64,000 nt of DNA from Mytilus californianus (lineage: Eukaryota; Mollusca; Bivalvia; Mytilida; Mytilidae), in the NCBI RefSeq assembly GCF_021869535.1, contig NW_026262581.1, forward strand, positions 77,343,955 through 77,407,954, in the 5' to 3' direction. The position numbers and the translations under genes are program-made. The notes beneath the pieces are model-generated. The model was not told the origin of the DNA and made no database searches. It worked only from the letters and a program-made list of their open reading frames with translations. Position 1 is the stretch's first letter; each line of letters opens with the position of its first letter. This document shows positions 24,425-35,587 of this stretch, piece after piece.

Positions 24425-24622
24425 AAAAAACACACAAGCAAAAACAAATTTAACACAGCAATATACTTACTGACAAGTAAGTTCTAAAAAAAGATTGAAC
24501 ATGCTAATATGTTAAAGTTGTATAATAAGTTTTTCAGTCATAGCAACAACAAAAAAAAACCGCACAAGATCACCTCAGTTATATTTACAATTTGTGTAGT
24601 CACAATCATACTTGTACTTGTA

Positions 24623-25410
24623 TCATCTGACACAATTTATTGTTTTGCGCGTATTCCACACATCCTTTGAGTTAAATCGTGTTTCTAGGACCAGGACTAT
24701 GCCTCTGACTTTTATTCTGGTTTGTAATTTCTTGCCATTTCTTATTTTATATGCAACTTTTGCCTGATCATTTCGTGTCTCTTTCATTATAACGGGTAAA
24801 TCATCTACTACTCTGATTTTTTTATTCGCAACTTTGTTTGCATTTTCCTTTATTAATTGTTTGTCTGAATAGTCCATAAATCTCACAATTATAGCATATG
24901 GTCTTTTTTGGCCAACAACTGGGGCTCTTGATGGGATACTGTGAGTATTTGTAATGGGGAAACGGTCTGCTTTAATCTTTTCTATCCCCAGCTCCTTCAC
25001 CAAAAAATTGTCTAATACTTCCCATATGACCTCACTTTCTTTTTGTTTTTATACCGGTACCGTAAATTGAGAATATTGTATTTACGCTTATGTTTCTCCA
25101 GAAAAAGTTGATTTTCTTTCAATGCGAAAAGTTTATCGTCAATGCTTTTTTTCAGACATTCCATTTTTTCCATTTTTAGAGTATTGAGTTGTGACTCTAT
25201 GTGCCCGCTACATCTCTCTCTTGCTCGTTGTGATCTTGTCTAAGCTTTTCCATCTCGGTTTGTGTAGTACTTAGATCTGACTTTACTTGCACAATTTTTG
25301 ACCTGACCTCAGTAATTACATTGGTTAAGTTTTTTCAACATAGTCTAGCCTTGATGTAAGAAGTGTTACTTTTGAACCAATACCCATGATAACAGACTTA
25401 AGATCGGCAA
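24623..25410 (-). pseudogene. Tx1-like ORF1 (coiled coil plus RNA-binding), frameshifted
   Basis: The intact C-terminal frame (25003-24623, 126 codons) reads LGIEKIKADRF, RPYAIIVRFMDYSDKQLI, VVDDLPVIMKETR and AYKIRNGKKLQTRI, which is the conserved RNA-binding and C-terminal domain of L1/Tx1 ORF1 proteins. Upstream, in other frames, come LKSDLSTTQTEMEKLRQDHNE and CLKKSIDDKLFALKENQLFL, clear coiled-coil sequence, and RKYNIL, which begins the RRM. At least two frameshifts and one stop separate these parts. The 5' end is about 25410, where repeat R3 begins. Confidence 0.8.
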
Positions 25411-25900
25411 TAGCTCTTCATCTTTTTAATAAGCTTTGGTTTTTCAAATATTTTGGCCTAGAGCATCACTGAGGATACATTGATTGTCGAAATGCGCATC
25501 TGGTGCAGAAAAATTGATACCGTTTATGTTATTACTACCACTGGGTCGACTGGTGGACTGATAATACCCAAGGGCATCACAAGCCCAGTAGTCAGTACTT
25601 CGGTACTGGCATAAAAATACGGATTTTGTGTAATTAAAATTTGCTGTTACAATATTTTGGAAATTTATTAAAACTAAGGAATGTATCTGCCTCATGCAAA
25701 GCTCTGATTCCTTGTCCGGCTTTGGCTATACTTTTTGTTCTCTTTGGTTTATGGATCTTCATCTTTTTAATAAGCTTTGGGTTCTCAAATATTTTGGCCT
25801 CGAGCATCACTGAGGAGACATTGATTGTCGAAATGCGCATCTGGTCCAGAAAAATTGGTACCGTTTATGTGATTACAAAAGTCAAGCGGTTGGACCATAA
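25410..25900 (+). repeat. tandem repeat R3, about 330-bp unit, 1.6 copies
   Basis: The first unit starts at about 25415 (GCTCTTCATCTTTTTAATAAG) and the second at about 25745 with the same words; each contains GAGCATCACTGAGGA and ATTGATTGTCGAAATGCGCA. The second unit stops after ACCGTTTATGTGATTAC. Minus-strand frames at 25695-25444 and 25840-25634 overlap in different phases across the two units and are not considered genes. Confidence 0.75.
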
Positions 25901-25959
25901 TTTGATTCCAAATTGAATTAGTACATCAAAGACATCCCAAACTGGTGTATGCAAAAATT

Positions 25960-26170
25960 GATATAACAAAATTATCAAACTCCAAGACAGATTCAAAAAG
26001 AGGGAAGTCTGAAAAACCTGACAAAAAAGAAACGCTCTATTATTTCAAACAAGTGATCGACCGGAAAACAACTGCCATATTTCTGACTTGGTACAGACAT
26101 TTCCCGAAGATACTGGTGGGTAACCCTGGTTAAATAGTTATATAGGTAAACCTCTCACTTTAATGTAAGT
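25960..26170 (+). repeat. diverged copy of repeat R1
   Basis: It carries TTTCTGACTTGGTACAGACAT, GGTGGGTAACCCTGGTTAAA and GGTAAACCTCTCACTT in R1 order. The frame at 25945-26133 crosses it and is not coding. Confidence 0.6.
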
Positions 26171-26235
26171 GGTTTATAGTTCCAAAATACCACATACTTA
26201 TCTAGTGTATTACCAAGAATTTACAATCAATTACG

Positions 26236-26775
26236 TTTCAGTCCGCAACTGCCATTTGGTATATCGATACTAATGATCGTATAGGAGAAGAAACGGCGTT
26301 TTGGTATTCAATAGGATGATGAAAGACGAGCAAGAAAAATGGAACAGACTGTAACTGTTTGTAATGTTAATTAGAATGAGTGACGAAAAGCGCTCTAAAA
26401 TTCTATCATACTTGCATACCATGAAATAATTTAATAAAATAAAACTATACAATACCATATGATTGCTTTGATAGAAACAAGCGCAAAGTACCTAATTTGT
26501 CGATAAAGCTTGATTCTTTTTGGAAATAATTTTAAATATGTTATTTGGATGCATCACGTAAAACATACGTGGGTAGTCCAAATACACTGACTCACTACGT
26601 TCCTATTATCATGACAAGTTAAAGTGGTTCATGTGATAGACAAAATTAACGCTTTCATATTCCTAACAAACATTCCGCCCATCACGTAAAATCTCACTGA
26701 AGTAAAACTAATCACAAACATCCCCGTAAATTTATAGATGTCAAAGAATACACGATCCTTTTGTTATAATTTTTG
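26236..26775 (+). pseudogene. copy i of an unrecognised gene's last exon and 3' UTR, degraded
   Basis: Homologous to 34596-35165 and 38210-39010 on the same strand. A possible acceptor TTACGTTTCAG precedes 26242. The frame then continues 25 codons to a TGA at 26317-26319, earlier than in copy ii. Downstream, AAATAAAACTATACAATACC and the 3' part with TCCTAACAAACATTCCGCCC match the other copies. This is the most diverged of the three copies and is probably dead. Confidence 0.55.
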
Positions 26776-26869
26776 GATTGCGAATTGACAAAAAAATAAA
26801 CACACTAATTTGGTGTCGATAGCAACTAAGATGGTGGTACTGCTCAATAAAATATTTAAATGATAAATT

Positions 26870-27062
26870 TGGATGCAGGAGCAGGATTTGCTCTCCCTTC
26901 AGGAGCACCTGAGATCACCCCCAGTTTTTGGTGTGGTTCGCGTTGTTCAGTCTTTGGTTTTCTTTGTTGTGTTTTGTGTACTGTTGTTTGTCTTTTCCTT
27001 TTTTAGCCATGGCGTTGTCAGTTTTATTTGTATCCTTCGCATCTCAGTAGTAATATTTTGAA
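26870..27062 (+). mobile_element. Penelope-like retroelement 3' end, truncated
   Basis: This starts at GGAGCAGGATTTGCTCTCCC, runs through AGGAGCACCTGAGATCACCC, and ends near ATGGCGTTGTCAGTTTTATT. It is the same tail as at 31565-31810 and, on the minus strand, after the RT fragments at 33.4 and 44.2 kb. The short frame at 26873-27061 is inside it and is not a gene. Confidence 0.65.
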
Positions 27063-27469
27063 ATCACATACATAGAAATTGTATATTTTTAAGATTGCAG
27101 TGATTAAGTGCACAGAAGTACAATGATTTTGTTGTTTTTTCATGACTGTGTCAGGATTAAATTGAAACTAATAGATTTTAAGCAGTTTCCGGTATTTGGT
27201 GATTTCCATGGAGGTAACAATCTCTTAAGATATAAAAAACGGTCTTTTAAAAAGAAGTAATAAAGATTTTGTAATGAAGCTGCAACACCTAATATTTGGA
27301 TACAAAATCATAGTCAACAAGTATTACTTCATATTTTTGTTAATTACAATACTTAGTTTTTCTATATATGAATCATTTTACGAGCAGAAAAAAAAAATGT
27401 TTATGTCTATAGAATTTTTGTGAATAAATATATAAAAAGAGAGTAAGCATCAAATTTAATGGACATATA
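27063..27469. other. intergenic, nothing recognised
   Basis: AT-rich sequence with no credible frame or repeat. Confidence 0.45.
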
Positions 27470-27920
27470 CAAATTTACAAATTTATTCGTTCATTGTGTG
27501 TTAATTTACATTTTTTGATTGAGTTAAGCCTTCCAATTGATATTTTATAGTGTGTTTTTCTATGTTGTGATGTTATACTATTGTTTCAGAAAAGGAGAAG
27601 GTTTGGTACCATTAAAACGTTTAATCCCGCTGCAAATGTTTGCACCTGTCCTAAGTCAGGAATCTGATTACAGTAGTTGTCGTCTGTTTATGTAGTTCAT
27701 ACGTGTTTCTCGTTTCTCGTTTTTATATAGATTAGACCGTTGGTATTTCCGTTTGAATGGTTTTACACTAGTATTTTTTGGGGCCCTTTATAGCTTGCTG
27801 TTCGGTGTGAGCCAATGCTCCGTGTTGAAGACCGTACCTTGACCTATAATGGTTTACTTTTATAAATTGTAACTTGGATGGACAGTTGTCTCATTGGCAC
27901 TCATACCACATCTTCCTATA
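27470..27920 (+). repeat. dispersed repeat R5, copy 1 (SINE-like tail)
   Basis: Matches 40955-41405 over about 450 bases, direct. Shared words include GATTGAGTTAAGCC, TTTGCACCTGTCCTAAGTCA, GGGCCCTTTATAGCTTGCTG and GTTGTCTCATTGGCACTCAT. The right half is the complement of a core that also appears on the plus strand at 63040-63190 (GTACGGCCTTCAACA, AGCTATAAAAGGCCCC), so it is a dispersed family. Noncoding. Confidence 0.75.
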
Positions 27921-28269
27921 TCTATATCAGATAGTAAGTCTAATTTTACTACCATTTAATAGGAACATTAGCAATGACTATTTTTTTAGTTGTGTTATCT
28001 AAACAAAAATGTATATGTCAATAAATCTAATCGGCTGATTATTCCCTGGGTAGTCAGTGGAGTGTAACTGGATGGTTTTTGTTACAAGCAAGATTTGATA
28101 AATAAAAATATTTTGTTGTTAAGAATTAAAAAAAAAAAAAAAAGAAAAGATATAAATAATGTCGGATTCGAAAGATTAATACAATGAAATATACATATAT
28201 TCGTCGATGTCGCTTCTTAGTCTGAAACCTTGTATAGAAAAAATTCTCTCCAAGTATGAAGTTTTAATC

Positions 28270-28580
28270 TATATACTAGTAGCTCACATTTACAAATAAA
28301 AAGCTACGAAAAGCTGTTAGATAACACTGGGTCATAAACAAACAACTTCATTACATAGTTTTTATTACGTTATTGCTTGCTGTGCACACGTGAATCAAAT
28401 ATTTTGTTTGTTTTAAAATATCTTTAAAAACAAAAAGGATGGTTTCATTCACGTTTGAACTCAGTTCCTCTGAAAGTAGACAATTTAATTCTACCTTATC
28501 AGATTGAAATTACATTCCCTGTTCAGTACCATTTACAAATGTTGAAATATTTTTTGTTTAAAGTGCAGACATATTTGAAA
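28270..28580 (+). repeat. old duplication, related to 52480-52790
   Basis: The two segments share CACACGTGAATCA/GCACGTGAATCAT, then CAGTTCCTCTGA, ATTCTACC/ATTCTATC and CATTCCCTG-like words in the same order and spacing. Divergence is high. No coding potential. Confidence 0.4.
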
Positions 28581-29755
28581 GGAAAATTTTGTAATAACTG
28601 TAGCTAGGAATATGTTTTTAAAAAAATTAAAAAAAGCACTTGTGGAAAACAATTAATTAATGGTAATAAAAAAGAAAGAAAACAAACATATTTTATTGAT
28701 TCAAACTTGACAAGCACAGGAGAACCACAATCAATTTCAATAACATTAACGGTACTTTCATTCATTAACTTTTTTCGAATGGGCCGGCATAGTAAGTCAT
28801 TAGTGGGAAGGAATGTTATGAAAACCCAGGACTGTTAGACACATTTTCTTTTCGTTTTTTTTTATATCAATAATACATAACTTTAACATATGCAATATAC
28901 AGATACGACTGAAAAATTGAGTTTGATTCTTTTAGACTGCAAAAAGCCATGGAAATTGTATACGATATTTTTACCTTAATTTAATGTTTATATATTGGGA
29001 GAACAGATCTATTTACTTTTTCGCTACCTCACAATGTTGTGATGTTCTCTTTGCAGGCCGATCCTCCGATCCAATGTCGATTTGTGTGAATAACTAAAGC
29101 AACGGCATAAATTTATATAGTTAATAAAATGAGTAGGGCCATGAAAGTGTACTTTTGGTGAAAATAGAACTTCGTTATAGCAATGCTAAAACCAATATCA
29201 ACTATCTGATATATGCATATTTAGATAAACTAGTCGGGTTTTTTCTGTTAAGTATTTGTCAATGGTAGTTTTTATACCATTTTCACGGTTTAGTCTTTGA
29301 TCATTTCCTCGATATTAATATAGATGGACGACTTTCAATTAGAATATAGGACAAGCTTGAAGATTTCAACTTTCCAATTGTATACTTCCTATTTCACAGA
29401 TGAATCATAATCTCTGCTTCATCGTATTGCGTTTTCAAATCCAATTTCATACAGTACGTTAGTATAATGTTTACATTATAAAGAGTTCAATACCAGGATT
29501 GTGCTTATTGCACAAAAACGGACCCAACAGAGTTATGAGAAAGAATCTGTACTACATATTTTTTAGGATCAACATAACGAATTGGTTAGCCGAAACTATT
29601 TGTCGGTGTCTCAATCGACATGTTTTCGCGGTCTTAGATCTTTATATTGTTTGCCAGCAGTGGCAAAACCTATGACACGAGAACAATAGAATAGTAACTC
29701 TTCTGATGAAAAGTCTAAAATCTCATCAGTGAAACAATGTCTGTTCCTATACTCA
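28581..29755. other. intergenic, nothing recognised
   Basis: AT-rich, with no credible frame, RNA gene or repeat seen. Confidence 0.45.
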
Positions 29756-30203
29756 TTAAGGTTACAAGAGCGCAATTATTTGTTTACATTTTACCGGCAA
29801 GATTTTTTACCCCAAGATGGTACTCAGAATAGAATCTTGTACGGCTTCTGATTGGATGATACAGGATTGGAACTACTTTTAATCGAAAGCTTATCCAATA
29901 AGTTAAAAAAAATCCAGAAAATCATATTCACATTTTACAAAGTATAGAAAATATATTCAATATCTGCACGTCGGAGCCATTGAAAATCTGCCTTTTTCAT
30001 TTAGCGAAAAAAATAGACGATGTTTTCAACTGCATTTCGAGTCAATTTTTGCCGCATGCCCATATATATTTTTTTGGTGGTTATGCAACACTGACATTTC
30101 TAGTAACAGGAACTGCTACCCATTTTATCCTAGTTTATATAGTCCACACCACTAGTACCCTATCGAAAATGCATTACGAATAATTGCGCTCTTGTAACCT
30201 TAA
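29756..30203 (+). mobile_element. TIR element with TTAA flanks (piggyBac-like MITE)
   Basis: The left end reads TTAA followed by GGTTACAAGAGCGCAATTA, and the right end is its exact complement followed by TTAA. That gives perfect 19-base terminal inverted repeats and a TTAA target duplication, the signature of the piggyBac superfamily. The element is 448 bases including both TTAA copies. It has no transposase; an open frame of 67 codons (29980-30183) inside it shows no transposase motif. It would depend on an enzyme supplied in trans. Only one copy was noticed in the window. Confidence 0.85.
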
Positions 30204-31564
30204 AAATCAATTTTAACAATTATTGTACAATTTAAAGAAAGTATTTGTTAAACTGTGTTATTATATATATACATTCAAGTACATGATGTGTTTTTAATCA
30301 TTCATCGAGATACTTGTTTTAGATGCTTGTGAAACTGAAATTTAAAAAAATGTAACTTTTGCTGCATATTGATACATAGTTTAGTAGAAAAATAGATTGA
30401 AGTTGGTACTCCAGTAATGTATTCTCATAGCAACATGTTAAACCAATGTTACAGAAAGCTCATATTGCCGGCTATACTCGTCGTTTTCTAATTTAGTAGG
30501 TAAACGATAACATTATATTGATTTCTTTTCAGTTTATTTTCTTGTTATTATTTACCAGAACGTTTTCTTTTGAATTTATTATTAAAACAGTCCTATCTAA
30601 ATCGGGACAAAAAATGAAAAAGATCATGTTTTCAGTGATAACCGGTGAGATAATAATTTGGCACTAGATTTCCAACTGAGTATAGTCATCTGATTGACAA
30701 TTTTATCGATTGTAAAATTTGGACTGAGTGTGGATTCGTATCGCGGATGATGCATTCATAGGAAGAGACGCTTACCTTGTCGACACATTTGGTCTGTCTC
30801 CTTATGGAGTTCACGTGATTCCCTCGGTTATTAGTTGTTACCTGGATTTATCTCTTATTAATCGATTTACGATATTAGAACTACTGTAATCAAATCAACT
30901 TTTTTGGCACAAAGAAATTGAAAGTGAAATAGTTTTATAAATCCACCAAATAACATCCTTCAAACGGTCATTACGAGTAAGTCTATCGAACATCCATATT
31001 TATATTTTAAAATTAGCTTACATACTTGCATTATTGGTACACAAAAGTCTTGAATTTACTGAACATCCAAAATATCTCAATTTTTAAAATTTATTTTGAT
31101 CTCAAAAATATGATTCTATGACTAATCAAATATGTCAAAAATGTTTTTCTTCATACTTAAGTACATGTGTAATCTCTGGCTAAATTCAGTACAATTATTT
31201 ATATTTTTAGAAGTGGTTTATGTAATGATGTCTTTTATATATACATTTGATATGGTACAATATTCTAATGATACTATTTTAATGATCCGGATAATGAAAA
31301 ATCTGTAATTATTTTTCGAATTATAAACGCCAAAATTTTTCAAATGTTTTTGAGTAATTTATGCAGGGACAAATAATATCCACTTCAAACAAAATTGTAG
31401 AAATTTCTTTTTTACAGGGCACGTAATTCCTAGCATGATTTCCTTGATAGAGGGTTCCTGCTCACAAGGAAATTATTAAACAAAGAATTCCATGTCGTAA
31501 CTTCAATCCTGTCCGCCTTTTCCCGAATATGATCTACCGAATTAGACTTATTACCGGGTTTGTA
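30204..31564. other. intergenic, nothing firmly recognised
   Basis: There is no credible gene. The part at 30725-30850 (ATGCATTCATAGGAAGAGAC, CTTACCTTGTCGACACATTT) is less AT-rich than its surroundings and may be a decayed repeat, but no partner was found here. Confidence 0.4.
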
Positions 31565-31812
31565 CTAACATGAGAAAGACGAAGGGTGCCACATGTGGAG
31601 CAGGACCTGCTTACCCTTCCGGAGCACCTGAGAACAGTTTTTGGTGGGGTTCGTGTTGTTCAGTCTTTAGTTTTCTATGTTGTGTTTTGTGTTCTATTGT
31701 TTGTCTGTTTGTCTTTTTCTTTTTTTAGCCATGGCGTTGTCAGTTTATTTTCGACTTATGAGTTTGAATGTCCCTCTGGTATCTCGCCTCTCTTTCCAAG
31801 AATAATTCAATA
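31565..31812 (+). mobile_element. Penelope-like retroelement 3' end, truncated
   Basis: The longest plus-strand tail copy: from AGACGAAGGGTGCCACATGT through TGCTTACCCTTCCGGAGCAC and GCCATGGCGTTGTCAGTTTA to GAGTTTGAATGTCCCTCTGG and CTCTCTTTCC. The frame at 31586-31813 belongs to this tail and is not a gene. An A-rich run after 31803 may mark the insertion edge. Confidence 0.7.
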
Positions 31813-32127
31813 AATCTAGAAAACAAACAAACGAATAATCCGTAGCAGTAATTCATTTGTATGTGTTTGATTTACTTTTAATTTATCAATGATTTCACCA
31901 GGCTTTACCTAATGAAGTAAATAAAATTGAGAATGGAAATGGGGAAAAGAATATTTTCAATCTACCATGTAAGCATATTATTGGATGAAGGGCCTAGATA
32001 AGTCTTTAACGAACAAAACTTACAAGTCGGACATTTTGAAATTTGAAATCAAGTGCATTGTTCATCTTACATTTTGTGTGTGTGTGTTGTGATTCTTTCT
32101 TTTCTTAAATCCTTTAAAAATTATACC

Positions 32128-32205
32128 CATTTCAAGGTTGCACTTAGAAAATACAGCTGTTTAACAAACCACGCCTCTTTTTGGAGATACTTAATATTCA
32201 TAGAT
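32128..32205 (+). repeat. short dispersed repeat, inverted partner at 39885-39960
   Basis: AAGGTTGCACTT, AAATACAGCTGTTT and ACCACGCCTCTTTT appear here in this order, and their complements appear in reverse order at 39885-39960. The frame at 32053-32325 crosses this repeat and shows no domain. Confidence 0.6.
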
Positions 32206-33079
32206 ATTTTTTTTGTTTATCTACTGATACTCAGATATGATCTCTATGTTTCATATCATCGACACACAACTTTGGAATTAAGTTGGATAGCAGTCAAACT
32301 GAATTCGCCAGAAGACTCAAGGTAAATGGACCAGTAGTATAGAACACTCACTTCACTTACGCCAAATATTCTAATTAGTGATTTTGACGTGAAAAATCAG
32401 ACATGGGCAAAGGTTTTACCCACAAAGACCTTTTGCTTTTCAATTCTTTTCCACAAATGTAAATGTGTGTAAAATATCTTTTTTGTGCAAGGCATTGTGC
32501 TTAGCTCATTTCATATGTAAAATGGACATCTTAGATCAAATATGTGAATATCAACATGTTTCTGACATCAAAATGACTTCACCTTTCTGCACTTAAATGT
32601 CCATATCATACAACCTGTTCATTAATAATTATATAATTACAAAATCAATAGGCTTGAATTATTTTTCATTCTGCAATTTGAAGGGCAAAATAATGGCTTT
32701 TATCATACATCTTTCTTTAGCCAATAGTCAGATTCATCATTCAATGTAAGAGTGCACAATTATGATGTCATAATGGCGTCATTATAGTTTTAAAGAGTCA
32801 GAGATTATTGAATTGGTCTATTGTCACTTTGTGAACTTCATCCTTTATTTGTACCAGCAATGAATCAACCAAAGAGCTTCATCTCGATTCAAAAGCTCGT
32901 TCACAAAGTGCTATAGGTACTTTCATCTGTATTTGTTTCCTTTAAGAGACCAACACATTAAAAAAACTTAGAATTTTAAGAACAAGTCATGTATTCTTAG
33001 ATTGAAAACTGATATTTTGAGATTGCTAAAAAGTTCAATTGCAATTGCAATGGATTTTGATTAATTGAGAAAAGAAAAA
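32206..33079. other. intergenic, nothing recognised
   Basis: No credible gene. A weak inverted pair (CACTTTGTGAAC near 32825 and GTTCACAAAGTG near 32910) is the only structure noted. Confidence 0.4.
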
Positions 33080-33400
33080 AAAGACATTCTAAACACTAAT
33101 TAATAACTGCAATTTAAACTTATTTTAGTTGTTTGTTTTGTCGGGTTATCACATTTTCTTTTATTCATATTATTCAATATCCGATTGACTGATTCCAAAT
33201 TTTTATTCTTTTAAAGTGCCTGCACAAATCCGGTAGTATGAGAGTCACTCGGCAATGGATATTAGAAATTACATATCCTTGTTATTTCCAATATAAAATC
33301 TTTTGTGTATTTTGTATTTTTTTGTTCATGTAATATATCATAGCATATCTGTTATTTTTGAAGAATTAAATTTTCTAATTTTGTTTTACCTTTAAAATCG
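33080..33400 (+). repeat. duplicated segment, uninterrupted copy (partner 61260-61800)
   Basis: CCGATTGACTGA, GTGCCTGCAC and GAGAGTCACTCG near 33180-33260, followed by TGTGTATTTTGTATTTTTTTG, match the sequences on either side of the SINE at 61466-61714. This copy therefore shows the site without the SINE. Confidence 0.6.
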
Positions 33401-33439
33401 TTGCATTGGTATCTCTAAACTCCTTTACCTCAGATAAAA

Positions 33440-34440
33440 AATGGGAATGATCTCAGGTGCTCTGGTAATTCAAGCATATCTTTTTAGTCACACGTGGCAC
33501 CCGTCTTGTTGCTCATGTAATTACAAATGTGTTGATTCAGTAGGTCATATTATAGACAAACGAGGGGATTGTGGTTTTGACAGTTCGAACATGTCCGTCG
33601 TCATCTGTGAAACAGATATTCCATAACGGTCAACCAACTAATGATGTCATCCCTAAATGTTTTGAAGGGATTTCAACTTCACCAATTAGAACTCTTGGTT
33701 TAATTGCATCCTTGCAAGCAGCAATCCTTTATGAGGCTCTGGAATGTCGTATCTACTGGGTGATATGTAATCCATATGAAGGCGCTGCTGGACTATTGCT
33801 ACATAGAAATGGAAATTTCACAATTGGAAAGCTGAAATCATCTCTATTGTCGTAAAGTTTTGCTCTCAATAGTCCCTCATTGTCAACTGTTAGATGTAAG
33901 ACAAGATATGACGCAGAATTATTCGTATCTTTTAAGTTCGATGGGATATATGCGTTCAACAGAGTCACCAAACTTTGAATCATTTAGTGAAAGGACGTCA
34001 TATATATATAGCGGAATGTGAAGTTAATGGATAATGCTAGCTTCTGTTTATTCTTCCTACGAAGCTCATGAGTGAAGTGTGCCTCATATGAATATATGAA
34101 TTAGTCGATACGAACAGGAACACAGTTGGTTCTAATCGAAATACCGATTGTTTGTTGAAAAAAAGATGTCCTCAAAACGTAACAATTATGTAGTCAAACA
34201 AGAAATCAAGCATCTAGTTATGTTAGTTTCTTAGAATGTTTTGTTTGAGACTATTTTCTTTACAAATTACGATTTAACCCTCCCTAAAACACAATCTTGG
34301 TATCTACGTTGAATTCTTTTTAACATGTTTTAGGCAACAAAGCAGGACCAATTCTTTGAATTTGTCTTTTAGTTTGATCTTGGGAATACTTGTGTAAAGG
34401 GTAGAAAAGTCAAATGTTTTAATACTATTGCAAGATGAAA
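33440..34440 (-). pseudogene. Penelope-like reverse transcriptase, internally deleted, with 3' tail
   Basis: Minus strand, from 34440 down: FDFSTLYTSIPKIKLKDKFK (the conserved F..LYT.IP block before the RT palm), then decayed sequence. The palm with its catalytic box is missing. From 33983 to about 33590 come LRAKLYDNRDDFSFPIVKF, SYGLHITQ and, in other frames, a YG.SVSQM.TD motif, which is the region after the palm in this family. The tail follows (ACGGGTGCCACGTGTGAC, GGTGCTCCGG-like) to 33440. Plus-strand frames at 33441-33855 are shadows. I place the family with Penelope-like elements from memory of similar mollusc proteins; that placement is moderately uncertain. Confidence 0.65.
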
Positions 34441-34595
34441 TATGCTTACATTGTATGTACTCTCACAGTACATCTTTGGAATTTTTTAGTACCCACATCT
34501 GATTCCTAACGCTCCTAACGTAGGTAGTTTCAAAATAACTCTGAAGCCCGGCTTTGATTGCAGATAAAATTCTTCTCAATAATTTATGAATTTAA

Positions 34596-35165
34596 AATAG
34601 TTTTTTATTTCAGGCTAAGTATGTCATTAACTTTATCGAGAAAAATGATTGTGAAAGAAGAAGTAATGGTTATGAAGTATTGCAATCGGATCGTGAAAGA
34701 TCAGCAATAGTATATGATGTTACTATTGGACACATAAAATTAGAAGTAATTAAGAAAACCATAAGATCCGATTAAATGTGGCGTGACAGATTACAATTGA
34801 ATAAAACAATACTATATACTACCGCAATATGATATGGTCGTTTTTATTGAAAGCAAGTGCAAAAGTACTAAATTTGTCAATAATGTGTCATTCCTTTTGG
34901 AAACATTCTTGAGACTTTATATGGAAGCATCACATATCATAACATCCATGGTTAGTTCAAGAATAAAGGCTACTTTTTTGTACCTGTAATCATGCATGAT
35001 TTAAGTTATGAAGGATATACAAACTTAACCTTTTAATATTCCTGACAAACATTCCACCCACTTCATTTATTTCAAAAACTCACAGTTTAAGATTAATCAC
35101 AATTTTTTTTAGTTTGTAAATGTCAAAGAGAAAACAGTCCTTTATCTTCATTTGGGTTAAACGGG
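34596..35165 (+). CDS. copy ii of an unrecognised gene's last exon (53 codons) plus 3' UTR
   Basis: A good 3' splice site (a pyrimidine-rich stretch ending TTTTTTATTTCAG) ends at 34613. Downstream an open frame in phase with the first base runs 53 codons from AKYVINFIEKNDCERR through VTIGHIKLEVIKK to a TAA at 34773-34775. AATAAA occurs at 34800-34805. The downstream part is conserved with copies i and iii, including TCCTGACAAACATTCCACCC. I do not recognise the protein. No upstream exon could be identified, so this may be an orphan exon of a duplicated gene or part of a non-coding family. The phase of the intron is assumed. Confidence 0.45.
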
Positions 35166-35286
35166 GTTAATAAATGAATATTGTGCTGTTGTTTTAGCCT
35201 TTCTGAAATACAGAGGCTACAGTATTGCTGTCAAAGAGTAACCAGGACAATCATTAATAAAAGTTTAATTTTTGTAAATAGAGAAT

Positions 35287-35413
35287 ATCATATGGCTTTT
35301 TCAATATCACACCCTTATCAACCCGAGACACCAATATAATCGCAAGAGCTCTGCTCGAGGGATTATATTGGTTGAGGGTTGATACAGGGTGTGATATTGA
35401 AAAAGCCATATCA
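35287..35413. repeat. long imperfect hairpin
   Basis: The left arm (35287-35341) starts ATCATATGGCTTTTTCAATA and the right arm (35359-35413) is its near-complement, ending TATTGAAAAAGCCATATCAT. About 25 bases at the outside pair perfectly apart from one mismatch. The loop includes AGAGCTCT. It resembles a small foldback element; no target duplication was found. Confidence 0.75.
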
Positions 35414-35475
35414 TATACTCTTTATCATATACTTCAAGTAGATGTTTTTCCCCGTAATTTTATGTAATACAGATT

Positions 35476-35587
35476 AGGGGTTTGATAAAGCCTTTAACAG
35501 CGTGACTGATAGCGATGACGTGACGTCATAGAGTTGTAGGGGTTTGATAAAGCTTATGTACCGTGACTGATATCGATATCATCACGG
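35476..35587 (+). repeat. 62-bp tandem duplication with a CRE palindrome
   Basis: AGGGGTTTGATAAAGC begins both copies (35476 and 35538), and each continues with GTGACTGAT followed by a TCGAT/GCGAT word. The end of the first copy carries TGACGTGACGTCA, which includes a perfect CRE (TGACGTCA at 35521-35528). Whether the site is used is unknown. Confidence 0.65.

Larger units (their letters stand above)
20236..25410 (-). mobile_element. Tx1/L1-like LINE, inactive, interrupted by block C'
   Basis: On the minus strand the order is ORF1 (25410 to 24623), block C' (24424 to 23347) in place of the N-terminal endonuclease half, then the endonuclease end, linker, RT and C-terminal domain down to about 20700, and a 3' region to 20236. 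The protein motifs match the Tx1 branch of L1-type elements. Lesions include frame changes, a missing endonuclease N-terminal half, an R2 insertion near 21305-21400, and YAVD in place of YADD in the RT. Confidence 0.85.

Noticed and set aside
25444-25840. Minus-strand frames in repeat R3 that look like a repeated protein
   Set aside because: Successive tandem units are read in different phases, so the frames follow from the repeat and not from coding.
29980-30183. 67-codon frame within the TTAA element as a transposase remnant
   Set aside because: No DDE-type motif or zinc-binding Cys pattern; too short and of ordinary composition for the region.
32825-32921. Short inverted pair CACTTTGTGAAC / GTTCACAAAGTG
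   Set aside because: Only 12 bases with a loop of about 70 and no flanking duplication; could be chance.
33441-33855. Two overlapping plus-strand frames of 61 and 94 codons
   Set aside because: They are shadows of the minus-strand Penelope-like RT fragment, whose motifs are recognisable.
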